Shown: positions 17,292 to 26,496, counted from the stretch's first letter. The stretch is DNA of 64,000 nt from Mesorhizobium plurifarium (GCA_000824785.1 CCNB01000004.1:110563-174562), one strand, 5' to 3'. A program made the numbers and translations. Notes: generated from the sequence alone by a model not told the origin.

Positions 17292-18572
17292 GTGAAACAA
17301 ACCGGTCAGTCAGCGGTCTTCGGCAGGCGCAAGGAACCGCACACGGTCATCATCGCCCGGGGCAACGAGATAAGGCATTTCACCATCCGCCCTTGGCTCG
17401 CCGCGTTCATCGGCTCGGCCCTGGCGGCGATCGCCATCGGCTACTTGCTCGCGACGTCCTATCTGGTGCTGCGCGACGACCTGATCGGCGCCACGACGGC
17501 CAGGCAGGCGCGCATGCAGCAGGCCTATGAGGACCGCATCTCGGCGCTGCGCGCTCAGGTCGACCGCATCACCAGCCGCCAGCTTCTCGATCAGCAGTTG
17601 ATGGAAACCAAGGTCAGCGAGCTCTTGGCCAGGCAGACCCAGCTCAGCGAGCGCCACGGACGGCTTGGGCCGATCCTCGAGCGCGCCGAGAACGAGGTCG
17701 GCGAGGCGCAGGCGCCGGGGGCCGCGGCGCCCAAACCCGACGAGCACGCCGAGATCACCGGCAGCCTCTCGCAGGCGCCGACCTACTCGGTCGCGTCCTT
17801 GAGCGCCGGCGACACCAGGCCGTTTTCGCTCTGGTCGACACGATCCGATCCGCTTGACGGCGAAACGGCCGCAGATCGTGCGGACAAGCTGTTCGTCTCG
17901 ATCAATGCGTCGCTGAAGGCCATAGAGAACCAGCAGCTTTCCCGCATCACCACTCTGGCCGACAACGCCTACAAGAATGCGGATGGCATCGTACAAGCGC
18001 TGGAAGCGGCGGGGCTGCCGGTCGACAGCGAGTTCGACAAGGGCGATGTCGGCGGCCCGCTGGTTCCGCTTGATCCCTCAATGGCTTTCGACAGCAAGGT
18101 CAAGGAGTTGGACGAAGCGCTTGACGCGCTCGACCAGGTCAAGAAGGAGGCGCGCAAGCTGCCGCTCGCCAACCCCGCCCCGGGCCATACGGTGACCAGC
18201 CCGTTCGGCGTGCGCACCGACCCCATCCTTGGCAGCGCCGCCCTGCACACCGGCATGGATTTCAGGGCGCCGATCGGCATGCCGGCCAAGGTCACGGCCG
18301 CCGGCACCGTCACCAGGGCCGGCTGGGCCGGCGGCTACGGCCGCATGGTCGAGGTCGACCATGGCAACGGCTTTGCCACACGCTACGGGCATTTGAGTGA
18401 GATCGATGTCACCGTCGGCCAGAAGCTTGCCGCCGGCGAAATCATCGGCAAGACCGGCAGCAGCGGCCGCTCGACCGGCCCGCACCTTCACTACGAAGTG
18501 CGTCACGACGGCGAGGCGGTCGACCCGTTGCGCTTCCTGACCGTCGGCAAGAAGGTCGCGCAGTATCTTTGA
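17292..18572 (+). CDS. M23-family (LytM) peptidoglycan endopeptidase, membrane anchored
   Basis: A 426-residue envelope protein. It has a basic N-terminus, one membrane helix (about residues 37-60), then a coiled-coil-like stretch (RQARMQQAYEDRISALRAQVD and on) and a C-terminal LytM domain (about residues 295-410). The zinc motifs are HTGMDFRAP (H and D) and GPHLHYEV (HxH), with YGHL providing another catalytic histidine, so the domain should be active. The start is a GTG at 17292. Coiled coil plus LytM resembles cell-separation or shape factors (EnvC/ShyA-like architectures); the precise role is not clear. Confidence 0.88.
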   Translation: MKQTGQSAVFGRRKEPHTVIIARGNEIRHFTIRPWLAAFIGSALAAIAIGYLLATSYLVLRDDLIGATTARQARMQQAYEDRISALRAQVDRITSRQLLDQQLMETKVSELLARQTQLSERHGRLGPILERAENEVGEAQAPGAAAPKPDEHAEITGSLSQAPTYSVASLSAGDTRPFSLWSTRSDPLDGETAADRADKLFVSINASLKAIENQQLSRITTLADNAYKNADGIVQALEAAGLPVDSEFDKGDVGGPLVPLDPSMAFDSKVKELDEALDALDQVKKEARKLPLANPAPGHTVTSPFGVRTDPILGSAALHTGMDFRAPIGMPAKVTAAGTVTRAGWAGGYGRMVEVDHGNGFATRYGHLSEIDVTVGQKLAAGEIIGKTGSSGRSTGPHLHYEVRHDGEAVDPLRFLTVGKKVAQYL

Positions 18573-18604
18573 CCGGCTGATCCGACACCGGCTCCGGCGA
18601 AACG

Positions 18605-19831
18605 CTAAGCGCCGGGATCTTCCTGCCCGGCTAAGTACATCGTTGCCGCCGAAACCAGAGTAAGGACACCGCTCTTCAACGCGGCCTCGTCGACGCGGAA
18701 CCTGGCGTGGTGAAGCGGATAGACCGATCCGGCCTCCTCATTGCGGATGCCGAGTCGGAAATACACCGACGGGCGTTTCTCGCTGTAGTAACCGAAGTCG
18801 TCGGCAATGCTCCATCCCGGCATATTGATCGCATTGTCCGCGCCGATGCTGGCCTTGGCGCCGGCCATGATCAGGGCCGCCATCCCGGTATCGTTGATAA
18901 CGCCGGGTTCGCCCCGGTGGATGTCGATCTTTACGTTTGCGCCGTGGCTTGCAGCTATTCCTTCAAGCACCTCGCGAAGCCGGCGCCAGGCACGCTCACG
19001 GGTGGCGTCGCTGCCGCTGCGTATGGTGCCCTTGAACGCGACCTTTCCGGCTGTCACGTTGTAGGCATTGCCGCCATCGATGGCGGTTACCGAGATGACC
19101 AGCGGATCGTAAGGATCGGTCTCGCGCGAGACGATCTTCTGTAGCTCGCCCACCATGGAGCAGGCGATAGCCAGCGCGTCGATACCCTCATAGGGTTTTG
19201 CCGCATGCGCCGCCGAGCCGGTGACCAGCACGTCGAACGTATCGCACGCCAAAGTGTAGGGGCCGGAGCCGACGGCGACCTTGCCGGATGGCGTATAGGG
19301 GTCGACGTGGACGCAGATCGCGGCATCGACATCGTCGAGAAGCCCCTCCTCCACCACCCGTTTGCCGCCAGACGGCTCGTCCTCTTCTGCAGGTTGGAAG
19401 ATGAGGCGGACCGTTCCGCCGAAACTGTCGCGTGAGCGATTGAGATGCGCGGCCACCGCAAAGCCCATCGCGGCATGGGCATCGTGACCGCAGGCATGCA
19501 TCACGCCCGGATTTTCCGACGCGAAGTCGACGCCCGACTCTTCTTCGATCGGCAAGGCGTCGATATCGGCTCGGATAGCCACCTTGCGGTTCGAAGGCCG
19601 GCCGGTGCCGACGATATCGACGGCAAGCCCGTAGCCGGCCACATCGCGAATCTCGGCGATCCCCTCCTTTGCAAGCATCTCGCGCAAGTAGCGCTGCGTG
19701 CCCGCTTCGCGGTTCGAGAGCTCCGGGTGGCGGTGCAAATGGCGACGGATCTCGATCATCCGATCGAGAATCCCGGCATCGATGTCTGGAGCGGTGTCGC
19801 TCGCTGAAGACGGCCGGTCAGGATTTGACAT
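18605..19831 (-). CDS. M20-family amidohydrolase (aminoacylase/hippurate-hydrolase-like)
   Basis: A 408-residue cytoplasmic zinc amidohydrolase. The N-terminal RRHLHRHPELS, the zinc-binding HACGHDAHAAM and QPAEEDEPSGG, and the C-terminal PLHHARFRVDE identify the M20 hippurate-hydrolase/aminoacylase branch. Such enzymes release an acyl group from N-acyl amino acids. Its first 14 bases overlap the end of the M24 gene, so the two are one operon. In ectoine breakdown, a DoeA/EutD hydrolase opens the ring and a deacetylase then removes acetate; this enzyme could play the second role for another substrate. That is inference. Confidence 0.88.
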   Translation of the reverse strand: MSNPDRPSSASDTAPDIDAGILDRMIEIRRHLHRHPELSNREAGTQRYLREMLAKEGIAEIRDVAGYGLAVDIVGTGRPSNRKVAIRADIDALPIEEESGVDFASENPGVMHACGHDAHAAMGFAVAAHLNRSRDSFGGTVRLIFQPAEEDEPSGGKRVVEEGLLDDVDAAICVHVDPYTPSGKVAVGSGPYTLACDTFDVLVTGSAAHAAKPYEGIDALAIACSMVGELQKIVSRETDPYDPLVISVTAIDGGNAYNVTAGKVAFKGTIRSGSDATRERAWRRLREVLEGIAASHGANVKIDIHRGEPGVINDTGMAALIMAGAKASIGADNAINMPGWSIADDFGYYSEKRPSVYFRLGIRNEEAGSVYPLHHARFRVDEAALKSGVLTLVSAATMYLAGQEDPGA

Positions 19832-20996
19832 GGATGTCCCGCGGGAACTTCGTCAGCGTCTCGTTGCCGGTCTCGGTCACCAGAATGGTCTCGCTGATCT
19901 CGATGCCCCAGCCGTCCATCCACATGCCCAGGATGGAATGAACGACATTGCCGGGTTGCAGCACCGTCTTGTCGCCGGGCCTCAGGCTGATCGTATGCTC
20001 GCCCCAATCCGGCGGATAGGCAACGCCGATGGAATAGCCAATGCGCGATTCCTTCTTGAGCCCGTGACGCTCTATGACCTTGCGCCAGGCAGCTTCGACC
20101 GCTTCAGCGGTCGTGCCCGGGCATACAGTATCGAGCACAGCATCCATGCCTTCGATGACGGCCTTTGCCGTGTCCGCGACGCGCGCCGGCGTCTTGCCGA
20201 GCTGCATGGTCCTGGCGAGCCCGGCGGCATAGCGGCGGCAGACGCCGGCCAGCTCGAGCGCGATCGTTTCGTCCTTTCCGAACCGCCGGTCGCTCCACAT
20301 GATGTGCGGCGCGGAGGCGTTTTCGCCGCCGAGGATCGTCGGCGGCAGCGCGGTGATGTCGCCGGCAAAATCCGGGCTGCCGGCGATCTGCGCCGCCTGG
20401 ATGGCGGCGATCGCGTCGCACTCGCGTACACCCGGCGCAATGACTTCGTAGGCCCGCGCGACCGCCGCCTCGGCCAGCCTCGACGCCTTGCGCAGATAGG
20501 CGATTTCAGGCGACGATTTAACCGCGCGGATCCAGTTCACGAGCAGATCGGCATCGTGCCATTTCGCATTGGGCAGTCCGGCGACGAGCCGCACATGCGC
20601 CTTCGGTGAAAAATAATAGGCTTCGAGCTCGATGCCGATATGGCGATTGCCCCAGCCCTTGGCGACGATCCAGGCCGCGATCCAGTCCATCGGATGACGG
20701 TCGGCGCGCTGAACATGGTCTTCCGGGAAGCCGACCACATTTTCCGGCTTCATCCAGGCCGTCAGCAAGCCGCCGGCAGCATCCATGGCGCGGCCGATCC
20801 AGACCGGCTCGACCTCCTCGATCGGAACAAGCACCACCTGAGGCGTGTAGAACGACCAGCCGTCATAGCCGGTGATGTAATGCTGGTTGGCGACGTCGTT
20901 GACGATCAGGAGTTCGATGCCCCGCTTGGCCATCTCGGCGCGGATCTTTCCGAGCCGCTGCTGGTACTCTTCGCGGGCAAAAGGCAGTTCAATCAT
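19818..20996 (-). CDS. M24-fold hydrolase resembling ectoine hydrolase DoeA/EutD, metal ligands replaced
   Basis: A 392-residue pita-bread protein. Canonical M24 metallopeptidases carry DxG...YxSDxTRT; the equivalent segment here (about residues 248-263) is ELAGVCRRYAAGLART. The two metal-binding aspartates are thus replaced by Glu and Gly. Loss of the metal site is typical of the creatinase and EutD/DoeA branch, so it is unlikely to be a proline peptidase. His231 (in SAPHIMW) and the Glu residues in GIEISETI are kept. A strong GAGGAGAAAAG precedes the ATG. No other ectoine genes (eutBC, doeC, doeD) are near, so the substrate is probably not ectoine itself. Confidence 0.82.
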   Translation of the reverse strand: MIELPFAREEYQQRLGKIRAEMAKRGIELLIVNDVANQHYITGYDGWSFYTPQVVLVPIEEVEPVWIGRAMDAAGGLLTAWMKPENVVGFPEDHVQRADRHPMDWIAAWIVAKGWGNRHIGIELEAYYFSPKAHVRLVAGLPNAKWHDADLLVNWIRAVKSSPEIAYLRKASRLAEAAVARAYEVIAPGVRECDAIAAIQAAQIAGSPDFAGDITALPPTILGGENASAPHIMWSDRRFGKDETIALELAGVCRRYAAGLARTMQLGKTPARVADTAKAVIEGMDAVLDTVCPGTTAEAVEAAWRKVIERHGLKKESRIGYSIGVAYPPDWGEHTISLRPGDKTVLQPGNVVHSILGMWMDGWGIEISETILVTETGNETLTKFPRDIHVKS

Positions 20997-21187
20997 CTTT
21001 TCTCCTCACCGGATCGATCGGGTCGGGGCGGCTTCCCCTGCCGCCACCATCGCGGTGGTTTTGGCGGTCGGCAATCGGCCAGGACAACGCATAGGCAGGG
21101 CCTAGCACAACAGACAGGGCCTTCCCGACCGACACGGTCAGCTCCCTTACTTGAGCCGATGACGTGATCGCCGAACACGAGGGGCGA

Positions 21188-21224
21188 TTGACTTGAGGTA
21201 AGTTGTAGGATGATATGTATCACC
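21188..21224 (+). promoter_or_regulatory. Promoter with overlapping palindromic operator for the FAD-dehydrogenase operon
   Basis: A TTGACT -35 (21188-21193) and TGATAT -10 (21211-21216) are separated by exactly 17 bp. The -10 overlaps the dyad TGATA-TG-TATCA (21211-21222), which extends to GATGATATGTATCACC (21209-21224) with one mismatch. A repressor bound here would block the promoter. The FadR-type regulator encoded at 22680-23414 is the natural candidate. The ATG of the first gene is at 21247. Confidence 0.55.
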
Positions 21225-21246
21225 CAATATCCAGACATAGACGCTC

Positions 21247-22683
21247 ATGACTCTCCAACGCCTTTCACCGGAAATCCTCGGCGCCATGGAAAGCGCCGTC
21301 GGACAGAACGGCATAGCCGCCGATCCGGCCGGAATGGCGAAGTATCTGGGCGACTGGGCCGGCGACTATCGCGGCGGGGCTCTCGCCGTGCTGCGGCCAG
21401 CTTCGGTGGCCGAGGTTCAAGCGGTAATGCGTTTGTGCGGCGAACTTGGGCTCGGCGTGATCCCACAGGGCGGCAACACCGGACTGGTGTCAGGCGCCAT
21501 CGACAGCAAAGGCGGCGGCTTGGTCGTCGTCAGCCTGGAGCGGCTCAGCTCCATCCGGCAGATCGATACCGAGAATTTCACGCTGCAAGCCGATGCCGGC
21601 TGCGTGCTGCAGACGATCAAGGACGCGTGCGAGGCGCGGGATTGCCTCTTCCCGCTCGCGCTTGGTGCGCAGGGCAGCTGCCAGATCGGCGGCAATGCGG
21701 CCACCAACGCCGGCGGCGTCAACGTGTTGCGCTACGGCATGGCGCGCGACCTGATCCTGGGTCTCGAAGTGGTGCTGGCGGATGGCGAGCTCTGGAACGG
21801 CATCTGCGGCCTGCGCAAGAACAACAGCGGCTATGACCTCAAGCAGCTTTTCATCGGCTCGGAAGGCACGCTGGGCATCATCACCGGCGTCGAGGTCAAG
21901 CTGTTTCCGAAGCCGGCCAAAACAGAGACAGCCTATCTCGGCCTGGCCTCGTTCGAGGCGGCCGTCGCGCTTTTCAATCGGGCGCGCCGCGACTGTTCGG
22001 ATCTGATCTCCGCCTTCGAAATCATCGGCTCGGAATGCATCGAGCTTGCCCGGCTGGTCGACCCCGCAATGAGAGCGCCGGTCTCGGCGCCAGTCCATGT
22101 GCTGATCGAACTATCGTCCAGCGCCGCCATCGATCTCAACGGCTTGCTGGCCGGCTTTCTCGGCGACGCGCTGGAGAGCGGCCTGGTCACCGACGCGGTC
22201 CTCGCCGCCAGCACCGCGCAGGCCCGGAGTTTTTGGGCGATCCGCGAGGGCCTTGTCGAAGGCCAGGCGAAGCGCGGCCATCATGTGCGCACCGATCTGT
22301 CGGTAAAGATTTCCGGCATCCCTGCCTTGATCGAGCAAGCCCGCCGCTTAGTCGCGAACGACCACTCCGGCTGGATTCCTCTCGCCTACGGCCACGCCGG
22401 CGACGGCAACATCCATTTCAACGTGCTGCCGCCGCTCGAACTTGCCGAGCGCGAGGCTCGAGCACGTGGCGCTGAGATCATCGCCGGGCTCTATGAAATC
22501 GCCATCGGTCTCGGCGGCTCGATCAGCGCGGAGCACGGAATCGGCCGCAGCCGCCGAAAGGAATTCTGGGCCGGGCTTTCGCCGACGCATCGCCGCATGG
22601 TCGCGGCACTGAAGAGCGCCCTCGACCCCAAGGGCCTGATGAATCCCGGCTGTCTATTGCCCGCGACGGAGACTTTTCCATGA
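21247..22683 (+). CDS. FAD-linked oxidoreductase (GlcD / D-2-hydroxyacid dehydrogenase family)
   Basis: A 478-residue flavoenzyme of the VAO/PCMH type with a FAD-oxidase C-terminal domain. The FAD-binding blocks are PQGGNTGLVSGA, GSCQIGGNAATNAGG and GSEGTLGIITGVEVKL; the C-terminal domain has YGHAGDGNIHFNV and SAEHGIGRSRR, which bind metal and substrate in D-lactate and D-2-hydroxyglutarate dehydrogenases. It probably oxidises a D-2-hydroxyacid produced in the island's catabolic route. It is divergent from the M24/M20 operon and overlaps the FadR-type regulator gene by ATGA. Confidence 0.9.
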   Translation: MTLQRLSPEILGAMESAVGQNGIAADPAGMAKYLGDWAGDYRGGALAVLRPASVAEVQAVMRLCGELGLGVIPQGGNTGLVSGAIDSKGGGLVVVSLERLSSIRQIDTENFTLQADAGCVLQTIKDACEARDCLFPLALGAQGSCQIGGNAATNAGGVNVLRYGMARDLILGLEVVLADGELWNGICGLRKNNSGYDLKQLFIGSEGTLGIITGVEVKLFPKPAKTETAYLGLASFEAAVALFNRARRDCSDLISAFEIIGSECIELARLVDPAMRAPVSAPVHVLIELSSSAAIDLNGLLAGFLGDALESGLVTDAVLAASTAQARSFWAIREGLVEGQAKRGHHVRTDLSVKISGIPALIEQARRLVANDHSGWIPLAYGHAGDGNIHFNVLPPLELAEREARARGAEIIAGLYEIAIGLGGSISAEHGIGRSRRKEFWAGLSPTHRRMVAALKSALDPKGLMNPGCLLPATETFP

Positions 22684-23414
22684 AGCAGAGACTGGCCGCC
22701 ATCGGCACCGTCGAAACGCTGCCGCACCGGGTCGCGGCCTTCCTCAGCCGCGAGATCGAATCCGGCGAACTGAACCCCGGCGCGCGGCTGCCGACCGAGC
22801 AGGAGCTGTCGGAAAAATTCGGCGTCAGCCGCAACGTGGTGCGCGAGGCGATCGCCCAGCTTCGTGCCGACGGCATGATCGAGGCGCGCCAAGGCGTCGG
22901 TGCCTTCGTGTTGGCGCCCGAGCAGCGCGCCGCGATCCGCATCGACCGCGAGGCGCTCAAGGACACGCACAATATGGAGCGGCTGTTCGAGCTGCGCTGT
23001 ATTCTCGAGGCCGAATCGGCAGCCCTTGCCGCGGCACGACGCAATCAGGGCCACCTCGATTCGATCAAGGCTGCGCTCGACCGCATGGGCGGCGAGGAGC
23101 GTTGGGAGGAAGGCAGCATCGACGCCGACCTGCTCTTCCACCGCGAGATCGCGCGCGCCACCGGCAACAGCTACATCCACACCTTCATCTCCTTCGTCTG
23201 CGAGCAGATCCGTCACTCGATCCATTACGCGCGCATGACCAACCCGCTGCACGACCTCGTCGAGATCAATGTCGGCGAGCATGTGCGCATCTACGAGGCG
23301 CTTGTGGCGGGCGATCCTGCGGCCGCAGAAGCAGCAATGCGCGCTCACATCGTCGGCGCCGCCAACCGCGTCGGCGTCAAGTTGCCTATTCACAAAGCTG
23401 GCGGAGCGAAATAG
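22680..23414 (+). CDS. FadR-subfamily GntR transcriptional regulator
   Basis: A 244-residue regulator. The N-terminal winged helix has LPTEQELSEKFGVSRNVVREAI (residues about 37-58), and the C-terminal FCD ligand domain has LLFHREIARATGN and later histidines (MRAHIV) that could bind a metal. It starts inside the stop of the FAD-dehydrogenase gene (ATGA), so it is made with the enzymes and probably autoregulates. The palindrome at 21209-21224 is its best operator candidate. Confidence 0.92.
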   Translation: MKQRLAAIGTVETLPHRVAAFLSREIESGELNPGARLPTEQELSEKFGVSRNVVREAIAQLRADGMIEARQGVGAFVLAPEQRAAIRIDREALKDTHNMERLFELRCILEAESAALAAARRNQGHLDSIKAALDRMGGEERWEEGSIDADLLFHREIARATGNSYIHTFISFVCEQIRHSIHYARMTNPLHDLVEINVGEHVRIYEALVAGDPAAAEAAMRAHIVGAANRVGVKLPIHKAGGAK

Positions 23415-23416
23415 CC

Positions 23417-23851
23417 ATGTCGGCAAGCATCACGCGTATCTCCGACGTCTGTCTGCTGGTGGAAGACATCGAGCGCACCGTTGACTTCTACGTCGACAAG
23501 CTCGGCTTCCGCCTGCGCCGCCGCGCCGAGGGCTTTGCCGATTTCCATGGCGAGGGCGTGACGCTCGCCGCCTGGGAACTCGACCACATCAACCGCCATA
23601 CAGGCGTGTCGAACCTGAAGTCGCCGCGCGGCGCGCATAAGGTCTGCGTCGCCGTGCAGCTCGACACGCCGGCCGACATCGACCGCATGCATGCCGAACT
23701 CAGCGCCAGGGGCGTGCCCTTCTACGGCCCGCCCGAAGACTACGTCTGGAATGCGCGCTGCGCCTATTTCACCGACCCGGACGATACGCTCTGGGAGCTT
23801 TACGCCTGGCTCGACGGCGGCCCTGGCGACTACCACGACGAACAGCCGTAG
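23417..23851 (+). CDS. VOC-family protein (glyoxalase/dioxygenase fold)
   Basis: A 144-residue, two-module VOC protein. It begins ITRISDVCLLVEDIERTVDFYVDKLGF and ends with YFTDPDDTLWELYAW, the usual place of the last glutamate ligand. The first-strand His/Gln metal ligand is not obvious, so catalysis is uncertain. It starts two bases after the regulator stop and precedes the transporter, so it belongs to the operon. It could be an isomerase, lyase or dioxygenase acting on the imported compound. Confidence 0.8.
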   Translation: MSASITRISDVCLLVEDIERTVDFYVDKLGFRLRRRAEGFADFHGEGVTLAAWELDHINRHTGVSNLKSPRGAHKVCVAVQLDTPADIDRMHAELSARGVPFYGPPEDYVWNARCAYFTDPDDTLWELYAWLDGGPGDYHDEQP

Positions 23852-23918
23852 ACGACGCCGCGCCGAAGGGAGCGGCGCCTGGAGAAGAGACGAGAAAAGT
23901 CTGCAACAGGAGCGAAAA

Positions 23919-24971
23919 ATGAGTGGGAACAGTGACTTCGAATTGAATCGTCGCGCTTTTGTAAAAGGCGGCATGGCAGCCGTGGCGGCTGCGTCCGCCA
24001 GCATGCAGCTGGTGTTGACCCCCGGCGCGAAAGCCGCCGGCAAGGTCGTCATCCAGTATGACTGGCTGATGTCCAACGGCCAGATCGGCGATATCGCGGC
24101 CGTCGCCAACGGCTATTTCAAGGATGCCGGGCTGGAGGTCGAGTTCAGCCCCGGCGGCCCCAACGCTTCGACCGTTCCGCCTGTCATTTCGGGGGCCGCG
24201 CAGCTTGGACAGTTCTCGGAAACGCCACAGCTTTATTCGGCCCGCGCCAGCGGCGTGCCGATCAAGATCATCGCCTGCGGCTTCCGCACCGGTCCTTACG
24301 CACTGACGTCCAAGCCCGCAAAACCGATCCGCGGCGTCGCCGATCTCAAGGGCAAGAAGATCGGCATCCAGCCGACGGCGCGCTTCGTCATCGACGAGAT
24401 CCTGGCCAAGAACGGCATCGACCCGTCGGAGGTGACCATCGTCAATGTCGGCTTCGACAAGGCGCCGCTGGTGCGCGGCGACGTCGACGCGATCGGCGGC
24501 TGGATCACCAACACCCAGGCGCTCAGCGTCGTCGGCGACGACCGCATCGACCTGCTGACGCGCGATCTCGGGCTGAGCTCCTACGCCGATGTCTATTTCG
24601 CGACCGACGCGGCGATCGAAAAGGATCCCGAGACCCTGGCGAAGTTCATTGGCGCTGTCGGCAAGGGTTGGGGCTGGGTGCACGCCAACCCGCAGGAAGC
24701 GGTGAAGAAGATGGTCGCCGCCTATCCGGAAATGGATCTCGGCTGGGAGGAAAAGACCGTCAACCTGGTGCTGAAGCTCTCCTTCGACGGCGCGACCGCC
24801 AAGGACGGCTGGGGTACGTTCGATCCAGCCTCGATCGAGGAGCAACTGGCGCTGCTCGACAAGGTCGGCCAGTATCCGAACGGTCGCCCGGCAGCCAAGG
24901 ATGTCTACACCACCAAGATCCTGGAGCTTTCGGCCGCCGACCGGCCCAAGCTCGACGCGCCCGCCGCGTGA
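23919..24971 (+). CDS. ABC transporter substrate-binding protein, NMT1/ThiY-like, Tat-exported
   Basis: A 350-residue periplasmic binding protein. The N-terminus (NRRAFVKGG followed by a hydrophobic stretch to GAKA) is a twin-arginine signal. The mature part (VIQYDWLMSNGQIGDIAAV...ADLKGKKIGIQP) is of the NMT1/ThiY/SsuA type, which binds pyrimidines, sulfonates and similar small N- or S-organic compounds. AGGAG lies just upstream of the ATG. The stop overlaps the start of the ATPase gene by one base (TGATG). Confidence 0.88.
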   Translation: MSGNSDFELNRRAFVKGGMAAVAAASASMQLVLTPGAKAAGKVVIQYDWLMSNGQIGDIAAVANGYFKDAGLEVEFSPGGPNASTVPPVISGAAQLGQFSETPQLYSARASGVPIKIIACGFRTGPYALTSKPAKPIRGVADLKGKKIGIQPTARFVIDEILAKNGIDPSEVTIVNVGFDKAPLVRGDVDAIGGWITNTQALSVVGDDRIDLLTRDLGLSSYADVYFATDAAIEKDPETLAKFIGAVGKGWGWVHANPQEAVKKMVAAYPEMDLGWEEKTVNLVLKLSFDGATAKDGWGTFDPASIEEQLALLDKVGQYPNGRPAAKDVYTTKILELSAADRPKLDAPAA

Positions 24972-25744
24972 TGCCAAGCGCGATCGAAGCGCGACGACTG
25001 GATGTCGGCTATGGCGGCCGGCAGACGCCCGTCAAAGTGCTCGCCGGCCTCGATTTGACCGTCGCGGCCGGTTCCTTCCTGTCGATCCTGGGGCCGTCCG
25101 GCTGCGGCAAGTCGACCTTGCTCCGCGTGGTGGCCGACCTGCTCGATCCGCTCGGAGGTACGATCAGCGTGCTTGGCGCAACACCGCACACGGTGCGCTC
25201 GCGCCGCGATGTCGGCTTCGTCTTCCAGGATGCGACCCTGCTGCCCTGGCGCACGGTGCGCGATAATGTGCGCCTGCCGCTCGGTGTCGGCCAGGGCAGG
25301 CTGACGCGCAAGATCGAGGACCGCAGCGCGGAACTGCTGGAATTGATGGGCCTCGGCGGCCTCAGTGAGCGCCTGCCGCATCAGCTCTCCGGTGGCCAAC
25401 GCCAGCGCGTGGCGATCGCGCGTGCCTTGCTCGGCGAGCCCAAATTGCTGTTGATGGACGAACCCTTCGGCGCACTCGACGAGATCACGCGCGACCGATT
25501 GAACGACGAGCTTCTCGCGCTCTGGCGGCGCGCCGGCACGACTATCCTTTTCGTCACGCATTCCATCGCCGAGGCCGCCTATCTCGGCGAACGCGTCATC
25601 GTGCTGGCCGCCAATCCGGGACGCGTCGTCAAGGACCTCGACATGCGGCCCTTCAAGCAGGAAGGCAATCGCTGCAAGCGCGAGGATCCGGCGATCGTCG
25701 CCGCCATGGCCGATCTGCGCATGGCGCTGGAGCGCGCATCGTGA
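24971..25744 (+). CDS. ABC transporter ATP-binding protein (SsuB/ThiZ type)
   Basis: A 257-residue cytoplasmic ATPase that powers the neighbouring importer. Walker A is GPSGCGKST, the signature [14 protein letters not shown] and Walker B LLLMDEPFGALDE; the H-loop is in LFVTHSIAEA. The start ATG overlaps the binding-protein stop by one base and the end overlaps the permease start as GTGA, so the three transporter genes are tightly coupled. Confidence 0.93.
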   Translation: MPSAIEARRLDVGYGGRQTPVKVLAGLDLTVAAGSFLSILGPSGCGKSTLLRVVADLLDPLGGTISVLGATPHTVRSRRDVGFVFQDATLLPWRTVRDNVRLPLGVGQGRLTRKIEDRSAELLELMGLGGLSERLPHQLSGGQRQRVAIARALLGEPKLLLMDEPFGALDEITRDRLNDELLALWRRAGTTILFVTHSIAEAAYLGERVIVLAANPGRVVKDLDMRPFKQEGNRCKREDPAIVAAMADLRMALERAS

Positions 25745-26496
25745 GACAGGCGCCGCTCTCTCCGCAAATGACCATTGCGCTCCCCGTCCTTGGCGCGGCT
25801 TCGATCCTGCTCGCCTGGCAATACTTGCTGCCGCTGCTCGGCGTGCCGGCCTATATCGTGCCGACGCCGACGGCGATATTCGGCGTCTTCCAGAAGAACT
25901 TTTCGCTCCTCATCGACAATCTGCGGCCGACCTTGATCGAGGCGCTGGCCGGTTTCGTCATCGGCAATCTGGCTGCCGTGCTGCTGGCCGTGCTCTTCGT
26001 CCACAGCCGCGTGCTTCAGGCCGCCTATTTCCCGATCGTGCTGTTCTTCAACACCATTCCGATCCTGGCGCTGTCGCCGATCATCATCCTGATCTTCGGT
26101 CTCGGCATGACGCCGAAGATCGTCATCGCCGCGGTGATCTGCTTCTTCCCGACGCTGGTGAACATGATCCGTGGCCTCGATTCGGCCAGCGACAACGAAC
26201 ACGAGCTGTTTCGGGTGCTGTCGGCGACACGCTCGGAGATTTTCTGGAGCCTGCGCCTGCCGCGCGCGCTGCCGATGCTGTTCTCCTCGCTCAGGATCGC
26301 GTCGGCCACCGCCGTCATCGGCGCCATCGTCGGCGAGTGGATCGGCTCGGACAAAGGGCTCGGCGCGCTGATCATCCAGGCGACCTTCAACTACCAGTCC
26401 GACCGGCTTTATGCGGCGATCGTGCTGTCGTCGTCGCTGTCGATCGCGCTGTTCTGCCTCGTCGTCCTGATCGAGCGGCGAATCATCAAATACTGA
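25741..26496 (+). CDS. ABC transporter permease (SsuC/ThiX type)
   Basis: A 251-residue inner-membrane permease with about six helices. The cytoplasmic coupling loop is the stretch ending in LRLPRALPMLFSSLRIASA, which follows NEHELFRVLSATRSE. It starts with a GTG inside the ATPase stop. It is the last gene of the operon that begins at 21247; no strong terminator hairpin follows. Confidence 0.92.
   Translation: MRQAPLSPQMTIALPVLGAASILLAWQYLLPLLGVPAYIVPTPTAIFGVFQKNFSLLIDNLRPTLIEALAGFVIGNLAAVLLAVLFVHSRVLQAAYFPIVLFFNTIPILALSPIIILIFGLGMTPKIVIAAVICFFPTLVNMIRGLDSASDNEHELFRVLSATRSEIFWSLRLPRALPMLFSSLRIASATAVIGAIVGEWIGSDKGLGALIIQATFNYQSDRLYAAIVLSSSLSIALFCLVVLIERRIIKY

Noticed and set aside
19818-20996. 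Annotation as Xaa-Pro aminopeptidase
   Set aside because: The metal-binding aspartates are replaced, and the local sequence follows the creatinase/EutD branch, so a proline-peptidase name would mislead.
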